From NCBI RefSeq assembly GCF_003265705.1, contig NW_020312867.1, positions 545,866-609,865 on the forward strand: a DNA stretch of 64,000 bases. The letters run 5' to 3'. Positions 11,326 through 22,205 of the stretch are shown in pieces. The position numbers and the translations under genes were made by a program. How positions within the stretch are numbered: the first letter of the stretch is position 1; each line of letters starts with the position of its first letter. Source of the DNA: Callorhinus ursinus (lineage: Eukaryota; Chordata; Mammalia; Carnivora; Otariidae). The notes under the pieces were generated by a model that was not told the origin of the DNA, did not search any database, and was given only the letters and a program-made list of their open reading frames with translations.

Positions 11326-12604
11326 GTGACTGAGATGTTTCGCAGATTGAGCGGTGAGCTTTGAGTATGAGGCTAAAAGATATATGATGTGGTAGGACCA
11401 GAGCTATACGTGGTAGCACGTACCCTGGGGCATTGCTTCAGGGTCTGAGACACCCCAACTCCAATTTAAGAAGTGTGTCTCTCCTACCCGGCTCCAATCC
11501 CCCAAGCAGGCTGGACGGTGTTGGATTTCTCAGATGCTGTACTGTTTAACGTTCTTTCAAAGTGTGTTAGACCCTATAGCCCACGATTACTCCCAGGTGC
11601 AAAATTGTATGCACAAACAGTTGCAGCAGCAATTTACCGACTGTGAGCTCAATCAGCCAATTGTGAGCACAATTAGCTGCTCCCTGCTCATTTGGAAGGA
11701 GCCGGGGGGATGATTGCCTCTGCAATTAGCCAGTTGTGGGCAGCTTGGTTTGCTTGTGCAATTTTGCACCCACAAACATGGAATGTGCAAAGGGGGCACA
11801 TGCGCAGGAACTTTATCCTTTGGGCTCCGAACATCCAACCTGACATCCACCCTGACATCCACCCACGGACCTCTGTACGTGGCCATGGAGGCCTGACTCT
11901 GGGATCACTGTGGAGGCTGCAGCCTCGTGGGGCCTTACACTGGCTGAAAAACAACCCTGTCCATATTTGGGCAGAGGAGGGAGGGTGAGAGGTGAGACCC
12001 TAACTTGGGTTGGCATAGGGAAAGGTGAATTCAAGGTTGGGAAGACCTCAACATTAATCATTTGGGTCTGAGAGAGACCCATCCAAAAACTTTCAAACTC
12101 GTAATGGGGAACCTTTTGCATTATCAGAATGATGGCATAGAAGAGTTGGCAGAGACTAGAAACTGGATTGAATGGGAGAACTGAAACGTCATTTACGTCA
12201 CTGGCACAATCAACAATTTCTCTCTCCCCTCTTCCTGTATCCTGCTTTTAAAAAGAACAGATCCTCCCAGCAGAGCTGGGCGGATTCTTCACCACCTGAT
12301 CCCACTGAGGGAAACCCTCCGGAAATCCGGAGATTTTTTTTGCAGCTCCCTACAAAATGAGCTGCAGTCTGATTGGATTTGTACTAGTTTCTCTGTAGCT
12401 ATGAATTGATTAAAAAGAAAAGTTCACTATATTTTAAATGAGATTTTCCTGCACTGATAGGCCTTTCTACCCAGGAGCAACGCATTCTGTAGGTTTTGAA
12501 GGAAGTCAGAAGGAAAGGTAACTGATGCTCACCTCAGCTGTCCTACGAGCCCCCTATAAACTGAAGGGCACCTGTTCTCTCTTTCTAACTGCTCTGAACT
12601 TGTC
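11326..12604. other. Unique sequence with repeated CAATT/GTGCAA motifs
   Basis: No gene is recognised. Between 11590 and 11780 the sequence holds many related short motifs: GTGCAAAATTG, GCAATTT, CCAATTGTGAGCACAATTAG, GCAATTAGCCAGTTGTG and the palindrome GTGCAATTTTGCAC. It may be an ancient unrecognised repeat. Near 11826-11865 the unit ACATCCACCCTG is repeated in tandem. Confidence 0.4.
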
Positions 12605-13078
12605 AGAACACTGCAGCGTTATTCATACTGGCCGAAATGTGGAAACAACCCAAACCCACCAACTGTGAATAGATAAACAAAATGTGAGATAGCCACGCCA
12701 TAGAATATTATTCAGCCATAAAAAGGAATGAAGTGCTGAGACACAGTAAACCCTGAAAAAAATTATGTGAAGTGAAAGAAGCCAGACACGAGAGGCTACA
12801 TCTTGTGTGATTCCGTTTACATGAAGTATTCAGAAGAGGCAAATCCATAGCTATGGGAAGTAGATTAGTGGTTGCCACCTGGCGGGAGGTAGGAATCAGG
12901 AATGACTACTAGTGGATTTGGGAATCCTTCTTGCAGCAACGAAAATGTTCTGAAACTAGACAGTGGAAGTAGGTTGCCTGCTTAATCTTTTGAGTATACT
13001 ATATCCATGGAATTATATACTTTAAAGGGTTGAATTTTATGGTATGTGAATTATATCTCGATTTTTTAAAAAACGATG
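12605..13078 (+). mobile_element. Old L1M LINE 3' end
   Basis: The plus strand has the 3' end of an old mammalian L1. Blocks are GCGTTATTCATACTGGCCG, TAGAATATTATTCAGCCATAAAAAGGAATGAAG, GAAAGAAGCCAGACACGAGAGGCTACATC and TTAGTGGTTGCCACC, and it ends in an A-rich tail. It is 5' truncated, at about 470 bp. It differs from the carnivore L1 3' ends elsewhere in the window, which fits an older L1M subfamily. Confidence 0.75.
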
Positions 13079-13224
13079 AAGAGTAGAGAAAATCTGCCCT
13101 TTCGGAGACTGGGAGTAGACTGAACCAATGTGAGGGCATCCTTCCATTGGTCTGTGCACAGGCTACTCAGAGAACCCCAGGAAGCAGCCACCACAGGGAG
13201 GGAAGACCTCAGAAGTTATTTCTG

Positions 13225-13330
13225 ATCACGCCACAAGCCATGTATTTACTCATCAAAAATAATTACTGAACACCTTCTATATACCAAACTGTTTAGTAAG
13301 CTTTGAGAAGAGAGATTCCATGCCTTTTTG
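13225..13330 (-). mobile_element. L2 3'-end fragment, antisense
   Basis: The stretch TTACTGAACACCTTCTATATACCAAACTGTTTAGTAAGC is the antisense of the L2 terminus. It is short and diverged. Confidence 0.45.
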
Positions 13331-13879
13331 ACCTAGTGGTGAAGCCAAGGGAGAGGAGGAGAGTTCAAACAAATAAGTAGGCCACTCCCTGGGTCAATAA
13401 TTCCAAATTTCCATTCAAAATTTTGAGTCACACAAGACAACATTCTCTTGGACTAGAATGGAAAGCAAGAGTTTACAAGGGAATTTTCCTGAGTCACTAC
13501 ACTTTATCCAGCACTAAGCCAACACAGTCAAGAGTGTTGTGTGGTTCTTAATATTTCTTCTATTGAGCTTACTAAACTTTTTATTCTTCAACAAGGTATT
13601 TGACATGAAGTTGGTTTTAAGCCAAGCAGGCATGCAGACAGACAGGTGGGCCAACGAGTTGGCATGAATTAAGTATCAAGAGAGGCATTGGCACCCTCAT
13701 ACTAATCTGAGTGGCAGCCCAAGGAGCTATATGCACAAAGAGCAACAGTCCTAGTGGGAAGCAAATATTGTATTATTAATAGCTGGACAAGTCAATGCCC
13801 CCAGTTCTGAGACATACTTTTTTAAAGTGGTATCTATGATCATGTCTGCATTTCTTCACTTCTCATTCACCCTTGGATG
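13331..13879. other. Unique sequence, no gene recognised
   Basis: Nothing beyond non-coding sequence is recognised. Confidence 0.35.
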
Positions 13880-14260
13880 TGATATCCTTCCCATCCCTCC
13901 ACCAGTTTACATCTTATTGCTTATGCCAGAAACACTTAAGTCCTAATGAATATCTCTCACCCCCAATGTGCAATTCATGGTTGGGATCTGTGATCCTTTT
14001 TCTTCAATTTCTTCAATTTTTCTCAAACACATCACTACTTGTGTCACTTGCATCCAGGCCACCAGCATCTATCCTGGACGGGCTCAGAATTAGGAGTAAC
14101 TGGCCTGCTCCCATCCATAGCTGGCCCCACATCATAGCTGATCCAGATGAAAATAATGAAATCTGGTCTCATTGGTCCCTTGATTAAAACTCTTCATTTG
14201 CTGCTCCATGTTCTTAGAATAAAGATTAGAACCCTGCTTCAAATATGCATGGGACCAGAA
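13880..14260 (+). mobile_element. L2 LINE fragment
   Basis: The ordered blocks CCTCCACCAGTTTACATCTTATTGC, a long diverged interior and ATTGGTCCCTTGATTAAAACTCTTCATTTGCTGCTCCATGTTCTTAGAATAAAGATTAGAACC resemble the L2 region CTGCTTAAAACCCTCCAATGGCTTCCCATCGCACTCAGAATAAAATCCAAA. The plus orientation is inferred from that match. Confidence 0.5.
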
Positions 14261-14439
14261 TGAAAAAGTTATCTCTGAAATGTCAATACAAATTCACTCT
14301 TTTCCCCATTTCCCTGCTACTGCTCAGACCTGGCTTTTATGATATTATTCAAGTGGGATCACATGGTATATGGATGGGGTGGAAGAGGTGCATTCTGAAG
14401 TTAACATGAAAAATGAGTGTATCTAACACAACGATACAG

Positions 14440-14587
14440 GTTTGGCAACTCCTCTTTCAATCCTCACTCCTGGGCACACATAAAGACTACATTTCCCAGG
14501 CTCCCTTAGTGTCTGATCAGGGCCATGTGACTCAGTCTAGCCAATGGAATATGAGCAGAAGTGACATAAGCCACTGAGTCCTAAATT
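14440..14587. mobile_element. Unnamed mammal-wide interspersed repeat
   Basis: The segment with CTACATTTCCCAGGCTCCCTTAG and GGCCATGTGACTCAGTCTAGCCAATGGAATATGAGCAGAAGTGACA is a block I recognise as common in mammalian genomes. I cannot assign its family name with confidence. It abuts the MER5A-like fragment on the right. Confidence 0.45.
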
Positions 14588-14742
14588 CAGCTCACACTGG
14601 AATCCCCCAGGGAAGTTTAAAACATACTGATGCATAGAGTCTCATCCCAAGAAATCCTGATTTAATCGGACATAACCTGGGCATTAAACTTTTTTAAAGT
14701 TCCCCTGAAGATGCTCAGGTACAGCAAAGTTTGAGAAATGAT
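14588..14742 (+). mobile_element. MER5A-like hAT fragment
   Basis: The blocks CACTGGAATCCCCCAGGGAAG, AAAACATACTGATGCATAGAGTCTCATCCCAAG and CAGCAAAGTTTGAGAAATGATG resemble MER5A, whose 3' end reads CTAAAGTTTGAGAACCACTG. Confidence 0.55.
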
Positions 14743-15619
14743 GAAAGGTACTCCTAGTCCTGGTCCTTGGAAGCACTGTATCATCTCATACCCTTCTGTG
14801 ATGACCTCGGAGGCCAGCCAATCCACTTGCTGGAAACCATCAGCCTGCAAATCTGAGTGGCATATGGCTCTCTATTGGATTTGTGACCTGAACAAAGTAC
14901 CTCCTCTTCCATTTTTAAATTAATATCATCACAGCATTGTCTCTCCTATTCTGATTAATACTGTGCAAATCATATAAAATCAAAATTACCTTCAACATGC
15001 CTTTAGGAATTATCCTTAACGGAGTGACCAAGGCAGCCTATTTTCCCTCCAGCACTGAAACAGATCACCGTCTCTTCAGAAAAGTAGTAAAGGGAACTGG
15101 CAGCTTATTTTTAAAGGGTGGAGTGTATGAAAATAGAAATTACAAATACTAAAATTACTGTGAGGTATTCACAGCCTAGGGAGCAGGCAGCAATTGCCAA
15201 ATGATTGGAAATGGGTATATGACTGTTTTTATCCCCTTAATGTTGTTTAAAAGCTACAATCTCTAATCCAAAGTAGTTCTTAATACTTTAAGGGAATGAT
15301 TACAATGGACCGCAGTACATGGTTTTGGGGTGAGATGTCTACAGATAGTCAGAGTTAAAGACTGCTAGGGAAGGATTCTGGGAACTGCAATGTGCTGTCT
15401 TTACAGTGTTTCTACTGTTAGTATCGCCCCCCAAATTCTTAATAAACCATATTTGATCATAGACTATTGCACATCTAATACATATTCCTATTCAGTGGTA
15501 TTAAAGATTGTTGCAACATTAGTCACAAATGATACTGGCCTATGTACTATAGTCTTTCCGTTGTGTTATTCTTGTCATGCATAAGTGAGTTCAAAGATTA
15601 TTTTAATCTGTTGGAGGTA
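14743..15619. other. Unique sequence, no gene recognised
   Basis: No gene or named repeat is seen. The stretch 15140-15330 is rich in short AT motifs such as TAAAATTACTG and CTAATCC and could be a conserved non-coding element, but this cannot be judged without alignment. Confidence 0.35.
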
Positions 15620-15768
15620 AAAATAGTAGCTAATACATACTGAGGAATCCTTCACCATGTACCAGGCCATCTTTAAGTGCTTCCCACTCTGCACTGAATC
15701 TAATGCTTACCACAATCCTATAAATCCTATTTTTATACCCATTTCCTAGATCAAGAAGTGCCCCCAGA
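15620..15768 (-). mobile_element. MIR fragment, antisense
   Basis: The blocks TAGTAGCTAATACATACTGAGG, CACCATGTACCAGGCCATC and ACCACAATCCTATAAATCCTATTTTTATACCCATTTCCTAGATCAAGAAG follow the antisense MIR order. Confidence 0.55.
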
Positions 15769-16129
15769 GGATCCAAATTCAATCTTGATGAGATTTTTGA
15801 GGTTGTTATACTGCATCTGAAATATACCATGCGTTCATTTCACTACTAACATATTTTAAGGCAGATGTATATAGCACAAAGCCCAAACAATCATGAAGCA
15901 GTCAATAAAACTCCATTGTCCTAATGCCCAGCAGCTGGGAAAGGATTTCCAAAGACTTTATACCACTGTCATGGCAGAAAATAGAAGCTGGCCAACAGAA
16001 CTCAACTTCTCACCTGTGGGTGGAGAAAAAAAATGAATCAGTGGCATCCAAAATGTCTCAGCAGAAAGTAGGGACAGAGGGTAGGGCATAATTGAATCTA
16101 CAGGTCTCCTTTGTTATAAACTCTTGCTC
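15769..16129. other. Unique sequence, no gene recognised
   Basis: No gene or named repeat is recognised in this stretch. Confidence 0.35.
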
Positions 16130-16728
16130 CCTACAGTGCATTCTACAAATATCAGCCAAAATAATATTTTTAAATGCAACTAGATCATGCTTGCTTCAAA
16201 TTAAATTCCCCATCTCACAATAAAATGCAAAGATGTACTGTGGTTTACAGAAACCTACAGGATCTGACATCTGCTCACTTTTCCAATCTCCTATTATCCT
16301 GTCTTACTTAAACCATAGACTCCAATCATGTGGTCCCCATTCTGCCTCTTCAGTGGACCAAGCTGGTTCCTGCCACAAGGTCTTTGCTCTTACTGTCCCC
16401 TCTGCCAGGAGCTTTCTTCCCCAGCTTGTCTCAAGCTCACTACTTCTCTCCATACAGGGCTCCAAATAGTACCCAATCAGAAAGCCTCTTCCTGACTGTG
16501 CCATCCTAACTTCCTTTCCAGCCTTCCCCCCTCCTCCCCTCTACTCAAGTACTCACATCCACATATTTTATATTCTCAATAACACTTGTCACCATCTCCA
16601 GTTTCTTATTTACCCATTTATTTACTCATCTGCTGTGAATTGTCCTGTTTATGGATATATCTTCAGTAAATATGTACCTGGTACATAATATGAGCTTAAT
16701 CAATATAGGTTGAACAAATAAATGGCAT
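16130..16728 (+). mobile_element. L2 LINE 3' portion
   Basis: The long ordered match to L2 includes GTTCCTGCCACAAGGTCTTTGCTC, TGTCCCCTCTGCCAGGAGCTTTCTTCCCC, AAAGCCTCTTCCTGACTGTGCC, TTTATTTACTCATCTGCTG and a degenerate terminal GGTACATAATATGAGCTTAATCAATA followed by TTGAACAAATAAATGG. It is one of the longer L2 remnants in the window and lies just left of the inverted L1. Confidence 0.7.
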
Positions 16729-16840
16729 TCTGAAATATATAACAGTTTCAGAGTTCTGATGGAAAAGTTGATAATAGGGAGATAATAAATATCACCCTGA
16801 ACTGTAACAAAATGCCTAAATATAAGCCATAAAATTAAAA

Positions 16841-19711
16841 CTGTCGATGGACATCTGGGCTCTTTCCATAGTTTGGCTGTTACGGACATTGGTGCTACAA
16901 CATTGGGGTACAGGTAACCCTTCAGATCACAGCATTTGTATCCTTTGGGTAAACAGTAATGCAATTGTTGGGTGGTAGGGTAGCTCTATTTTTAACTTCT
17001 TGAGGAACCTCCATACTGTTTTCCAGAATGGCTGCACCAGCTTGCATTCCCATGATTGTAAGAGGGTTCCCCTTTCTCTGCATCCTCGCCAACATCTGTT
17101 GTTTCCTGACTTGTTAATTTTAGCCATTCTGACTGGTGTGAGGTGGTATCTCAATGTGGTTTTGATTTGTATTTCCCTGATGCTGAGTAATGTTGAGCAT
17201 TTTTTCATGTGTCTGTTAGCCATTTGTATGTCTTCTTTGGAGAAATGTCTGTTCATGTCTTCTGCCCATTTCTTGACTGGATTATTTGTTATTGGGTATA
17301 GAATGTGATAAATTCTTTATAGATCTTGGATACTAGCCCTTACTCTGTTAAGACATTTGCAAATATCTTCTCCCATTCTGTCGGTTTTCTTTTGGTTTTG
17401 TCAACTGTTTCTTTTGTTGTGCAAAAGCTTTTTATCTTGATGAAGTCCCAAGAGTGCATTTTTGCTTTTATTTCCCTTGCCTTTGGAGACATGTCCAGCA
17501 AGAAGTGGCTGCAGCCGAGGTCAAAGAGTTTGCTGCCTGTGTTTTCCTCTAGGACTTTGATGGATTCCTGTCTCACACTTAGATCTTTCATCCATTTTGA
17601 GTTTAGCTTTGTGTATGGTGTAAGAAAATGGTCCAGTTTCATTCTTCTACATGTGGCTGTCCAACTTTCCCAACACAATTTGTTGGAGAGACTATCTTTT
17701 TTCCATTGGACATTGTCTCCTGCTTTGTCAAAGATTAGTTGACCATAGAGTTCTGGGTTCTCTATTCTGTTCCATTCATCTATGTGTCTGTTTTTACGAC
17801 AGTATCATACTGGCTTGATGATTACAGCTTTGTAATAGAGCTTGAAGTCCGGAATTGTCATGCCACCAGCTTTGGTTTTCTTTTTCAACATTCCTCTGGC
17901 AATTCGGGGTCTTTTCTGGTTCCCTACAAAATTTAGGATGATTTGTTCCAGCTCTGTGAAAAATGTCAATGGTATTTTGATAGGGATTGCACTGAATGTG
18001 TAGATTGCTCTGGGTAGCATAGACATCTTAACAATATTTTTTCTTCCAATCCATGAGCATGGAATGTTCTTCCAACTCTTTGTGTCTTCCTCAATTTCTT
18101 TCATAAGCATTCTGTAGTTTTCAGAGTACAGATCCTTTATCTCTTTGGTTAGGTTTATTCCTAGGTATCTTAAGGTTTTGGGTGCAAATGTAAATAGGAT
18201 TGATTCCTCAATTTCTCTTTCTTCTGTCTCATTGTTAGTATATAGAAATACAACTGATTTCTGTGCATTGATTTTATATCCTGCCACATTGCTGAATTCT
18301 TGCATGAGATCTAGCAATTTTCTGGTGGACTCCAGATTTTTGGGTCTTCCACATAAAGTATCGTGTCATCTGTGAAGAGTGAGAGTTTGACTTCTTTGTC
18401 AATTTGGATGCCTTTTATTTCTTTTTGTTGTCTGATTGCTGACACTAGGACTTCTAGTACTATGTTGAACAACAGTGGTGAAAATGGACATCCCTGTTGT
18501 GTTCCTGACCTTGGAGAAAAGCTCTTGGTTTTTCCCTATTGAGAATGATATTTGCTGTGGGCTTTTCATATAGGGCTTTTATGGTATTGAGGTATTTTCC
18601 CTCTATCCTTACACTGTGGAGAGTTTTAATCAAGAAAGGATGCTGTATTTTGTCAAATGTTTTTTCTGCATCAAGTGAGAGGATCATATGGTTCTTGTCC
18701 TTTCTTTTATTGATGTGATGTATCATGTTGATGGATTAGTGGATGTTGAACCACCTTGCAACCCAGGAATAAATCCCACCTGGTCGTGGTGACTAATCCT
18801 TTTAATGTACTGTTGGATCCTATTGGCTAGTATTTTAGTGAGAATTTTGGCATCCATGTTCATCAGGGATACTGGCCTATAATTCTCCTTTCTGGTGGGC
18901 TTTTGGTCTGATTTTGGGATCAAGGTAATGCTGGCCTCATGGAACAAGTTTGGAAGTTTTCCTTCCATTTCAATTTTTTGAAACAGCATCAGAAGAATAG
19001 GTGTTAATTCTTCTATAAATGTTTGGTATAATTCCCCTGGGAAGCCATCTGGCCCTGGACTCTAGTTTGTTAGAAGTTTTTTTTTTTTTTATTACTGCTT
19101 CAATTTCCTTGCTGGTTATGGGTCTGTCTGTTTTTTATTTCTTCCTGTTTCAGTTTTGGTAGTTTATACGTTTCTAGGAATGCATCCATTTCTTACAGCT
19201 TGCTTAATTTGTTGGCATATAGTTGCTCATAACATGTTCTTATAACTATTTGTATTTCTTCAGTTGTGATTGTGGTATATATACAAAATGGAATATTACT
19301 CAGCCATCAAAAAGGATGAGATCTTGCTATTTGCAACCACATGGTTGGAACTGGAGGGTATTATGCTAAGCAAAATAAGTCGATCAGAAAAAAACAATTA
19401 TCATATGGTTTCACTCATATCTGGAATTTAAGAAATAAAACAGAGTCATAGGGGAAGGGAGGGAAAAATAAAATAAGACAAAATCCGAGAGGGAGACAAA
19501 CTGTAAGAGACTCTTAACTGTAGGAAATAAACTGAGGGTTTCTGGAGGGGAGGTGGGGGGGATGGGGTAACTGGGTGACAGGCATTAAGAAGGGCACTTG
19601 TAATGAGCACTGGGTGTTATATGCAATGGGCAAATAACTGAATCCTACATCTGAAACTAATGATACAGTATATGTTAACTAATTGAATTTTAATAAAATA
19701 CATTAAAAAAA
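16841..19711 (+). mobile_element. L1 LINE with 5' inversion (twin-priming structure)
   Basis: From 16841 to about 19270 the plus strand is the reverse complement of L1 ORF2. From 19271 to 19711 it is the sense L1 3' end, with TGTGGTATATATACAAAATGG, ATTACTCAGCCATCAAAAAGG and a terminal A-rich tail. The inverted part stops at CCATCGACAG in L1 order and the sense part resumes at TGTGGTATATATAC. Only about 18 bp of L1 is missing at the break, as judged from the uninverted copy at 60.75 kb. The left boundary sits at a TT|AAAA site (16835-16840). No long target-site duplication could be resolved because the right flank is A-rich. Inversion with a small deletion is what the twin-priming model predicts. 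Confidence 0.85.
16927..18989 (-). pseudogene. L1 ORF2 remnant (reverse transcriptase and C-terminal part), inverted segment
   Basis: The antisense frames encode pieces of L1 ORF2p. At 18723-18989 there is the RT fingers region with [14 protein letters not shown] and a [10 protein letters not shown] motif. At 18460-18726 there is the motif A neighbourhood [14 protein letters not shown]. The catalytic motif C region near 18353-18390 reads SLFTDD rather than the usual SLFADD, keeping both aspartates. Frames at 17805-18317, 17340-17678 and 16927-17256 cover the thumb and the cysteine-rich C-terminal region. The pieces are in different frames, so the gene is dead. The inverted orientation belongs to the twin-priming structure. 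Confidence 0.85.
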
Positions 19712-21222
19712 TGAAAAGTGAGCAAGGTCAGACTGTGTATTCTTCCTTTCAAAGATCTCTTTGCCTCCAGGGGTGGGTCAAAGTCAAGAATGGTGAACTT
19801 GGAAAAAGAAATCTGTTATTTTAATCTGAAGAAGCAGAAATGGAAGGTCATATAATTTGATCCCAAAAAAGTGATATGAAAGAGGAAATCAGATTAAAAC
19901 ATATGTTTTATGTTTTGAGATGTAGTTTGGTTACCAACGAGATTGAACAGATTCTACTTCTTATTTGGCAAGAGTAGAGAGCTGGGGGAGTGGTAGAAAT
20001 AAACAAAGACCCCCTCCAGTGGAGAGCTACGTGCCCGTGCTCATCCCCACCATATCTTCCCAACTGGTTTTCTCCAGCTTAGTTTAGAGCCCTCAGAGCT
20101 GAGTTTAGGTTGATATCTGAGCTTAGGGATGACAAGTCCAGAGCTAAGCAGCTGCCTGAGGTGGCTTTGCTGCTAGAAGTCCCATCTCTGCTCACTTTTA
20201 AATAATGCTTGAAATAGCTCCTTTTTCAGACACAATTTCTCTTTTAATCACTGTCAGATTCTGCAAGAGAACCTTAAAAAGAGACGTCTTTAATTTGACT
20301 TTGAAGTATGTTGTTTGTTTTTGGCCCACTGCAAATTAGCCAACATTTTAATTGTTGATGTTTGTTATTAAGATTGTGTTTGGTGGTCTGTGGGGTTGCT
20401 TGGCAGAGTGAGAACAAATGCTCTGTGCATAAAACTGGTCCTTACACTGGTTTGAGGAGTGGAGACCCCAGAAGCAGTGTGGGTGCTTTTCCTGCCTCCA
20501 GCTCCATTTCAACCATACTTTGTCCTGGAAAACCCAAAACACATTTGGCCCTGAGCACTGTTTCCCTTGATTTTTAATCTTGCGAGCAATTTAAAGGAAA
20601 TCTAATCCATATGTTTCTGATTCATTTAAATCACAAAAACATTGGGTTTTGAGAGTTATTTGATGTCCAAATGCCTTTTGAGACTTTTTAATAAACTTTC
20701 CAAGTCCTATTGCCTTAAAAACACATACTCACGTATTGCCAAGGGTGAATGGATTCAGGCTCCAAAGGACTTGGATTGAATTTGAAATTCCAAACTCATA
20801 AATTATGACCATGTTAAGATAAAGTCTGTGTCTACACAATACCCAAGCAGCCCAATGGAAAGCCAAAATACTGGGTCGTCATCCAGATGTTGTATAATTT
20901 CTCATGCATGGCAAGTCATCAGCAAAACACCCGGATGGTTTACTCTCTTTTTCCTCCTTCATTCAGACGTTTGCTGTTACAGAGTTAAGGATGTGGGCAG
21001 CAGCTGTCAATCCTGGCACACTATGAGGAGTTTATTTTAAAAGAGTCTCTATGTCCATGTGTGGATCACAACGTTTACGGGATGGGGTAGGGGTAAGGAA
21101 GCAGGTTGTGTTGAGTAAGTTGCAAGGTTTGAAGGGCTGATAAGAGCCGCTGTCCAAATGTGTTCGAGCATTCCTCAAGGAGGGTAGGGAAAGTAGAAGA
21201 GTGGGTTAAAGATGTTTGCTAC
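19712..21222. other. Unique sequence, no gene recognised
   Basis: No gene or named repeat is recognised. 20220-20650 is AT-leaning and free of visible repeats and could contain conserved non-coding sequence. Short open frames at 20348-20577 and 20828-21040 lack any family feature. Confidence 0.35.
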
Positions 21223-21367
21223 AGGAGAACCTGGGTGGTGCTGTTGGTTAAGTTTTCATCTCAAGGCCCTGATCCCAGGATTGTGAGATGGAGCCCTGTC
21301 TTGGGCTCCATGCTCAGTGCGATGTTGGCTTGAGGTTGCCTTTTTTTAAAAAGATATGTTTGCTACA
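21208..21367 (+). mobile_element. SINEC (Can-SINE), old truncated copy with target-site duplication
   Basis: The body at 21224-21348 begins GGAGAACCTGGGTGGTGCTGTTGGTTAAG and continues with CTGATCCCAGGATTGTGAGATGGAGCCC and TTGGGCTCCATGCTCAG. These are diverged forms of the tRNA-derived carnivore SINE head. It ends in a short T/A-rich tail. Flanking direct repeats AAAGATGTTTGCTACA (21208-21223) and AAGATATGTTTGCTACA (21351-21367) differ mainly by a 2-bp indel. The left repeat follows TT, consistent with L1 endonuclease use. Confidence 0.85.
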
Positions 21368-21835
21368 TTTTTCTAAGTGGAAGGAATATATGGTAAGGCA
21401 AAACCAGCAAGAATAAAGATCTTTATGATCCTTCCTCCTAATGGGGAGTGCCAGGGATGAAATTAAATGCAACTGCAGGTAACTCACGAGATGAGAGAAT
21501 AATAAATTAACAACTAACTTCTGGAGGCATTTAGTAAGACATTTAATAAGATAAGGAGACTAATAACAATCAAAATAATATTGACAATTTCTAACTTTTA
21601 TATAGACCTATAACAAGTGAAAGAAGAAGAAGGGGGAGGGGGAGAAGGAGAAGGAGAAGAGGAAAACCGAAGTCACATGACAACCCAGATGACACATTCT
21701 GTCCTAATGGTTGTCAAACATTTACATTTAATTCTACCAACAATTTAAGAGGCAGGTGGTGTTCTTTCCCTAAGGAAGACCATCTACTTAGTGGTCACTG
21801 AGAAGGGTCAATAAGCTATGCCGGCAGCCAATGCA
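21368..21835. other. Unique sequence with a purine tract
   Basis: No gene is seen. A GAA/GGA-rich purine tract occupies about 21618-21665. Confidence 0.5.
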
Positions 21836-22060
21836 GATAGACTGGTGGTCCTCCCCCAAGGATGATTTTGCATCCCGTGGGTATCTGATCATGTCTGGAA
21901 ACGCTTTGATTGTCACAGCTGGGGTGTGTCATTGCTGGGGTGCAGTGTTACTGGCATCTAGGGAGCAATGGCCAGAGATGCTACCAACATCTCACAACGC
22001 TCAAGATCAATCCCTACACCAAAGAATTAGCCAGCCCCAAATGTCAGGGCTGGGTGTGTG
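21836..22060 (-). mobile_element. MER20 hAT element, antisense
   Basis: The plus strand shows CTGGTGGTCCTCCCCCAAGGATGATTTTGC, then TGTCTGGAAACGCTTTGATTGTCACAGCTGGGG, GTGTTACTGGCATCTAGGGAGCAATGGCCAGAGATGCT and CAAAGAATTAGCCAGCCCCAAATGTCA. This is the reverse complement of MER20, a short non-autonomous hAT DNA transposon. It is close to full length but diverged. MER20 copies act as regulatory elements in some placental tissues; nothing here shows such a role. Confidence 0.8.
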
Positions 22061-22205
22061 GAGCCCTGAGGTAGACAGAAGGGCTGTGAAAGCTTCTGAT
22101 GTTCAAGTTCTAGACTCTTTGTTACTGACTGCGAGCAGATCGGAATTGCAGACCTTTCTAACACCTGGGGCCTCGTATATTACAGAAAGCAAAGCTGTAT
22201 TTGAG

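Noticed and set aside
16841..19711. Two independent opposite L1 insertions instead of one inverted insertion
   Set aside because: The two parts are adjacent in L1 coordinates with only about 18 bp missing and only one A-tail exists, so a single twin-primed insertion is simpler.
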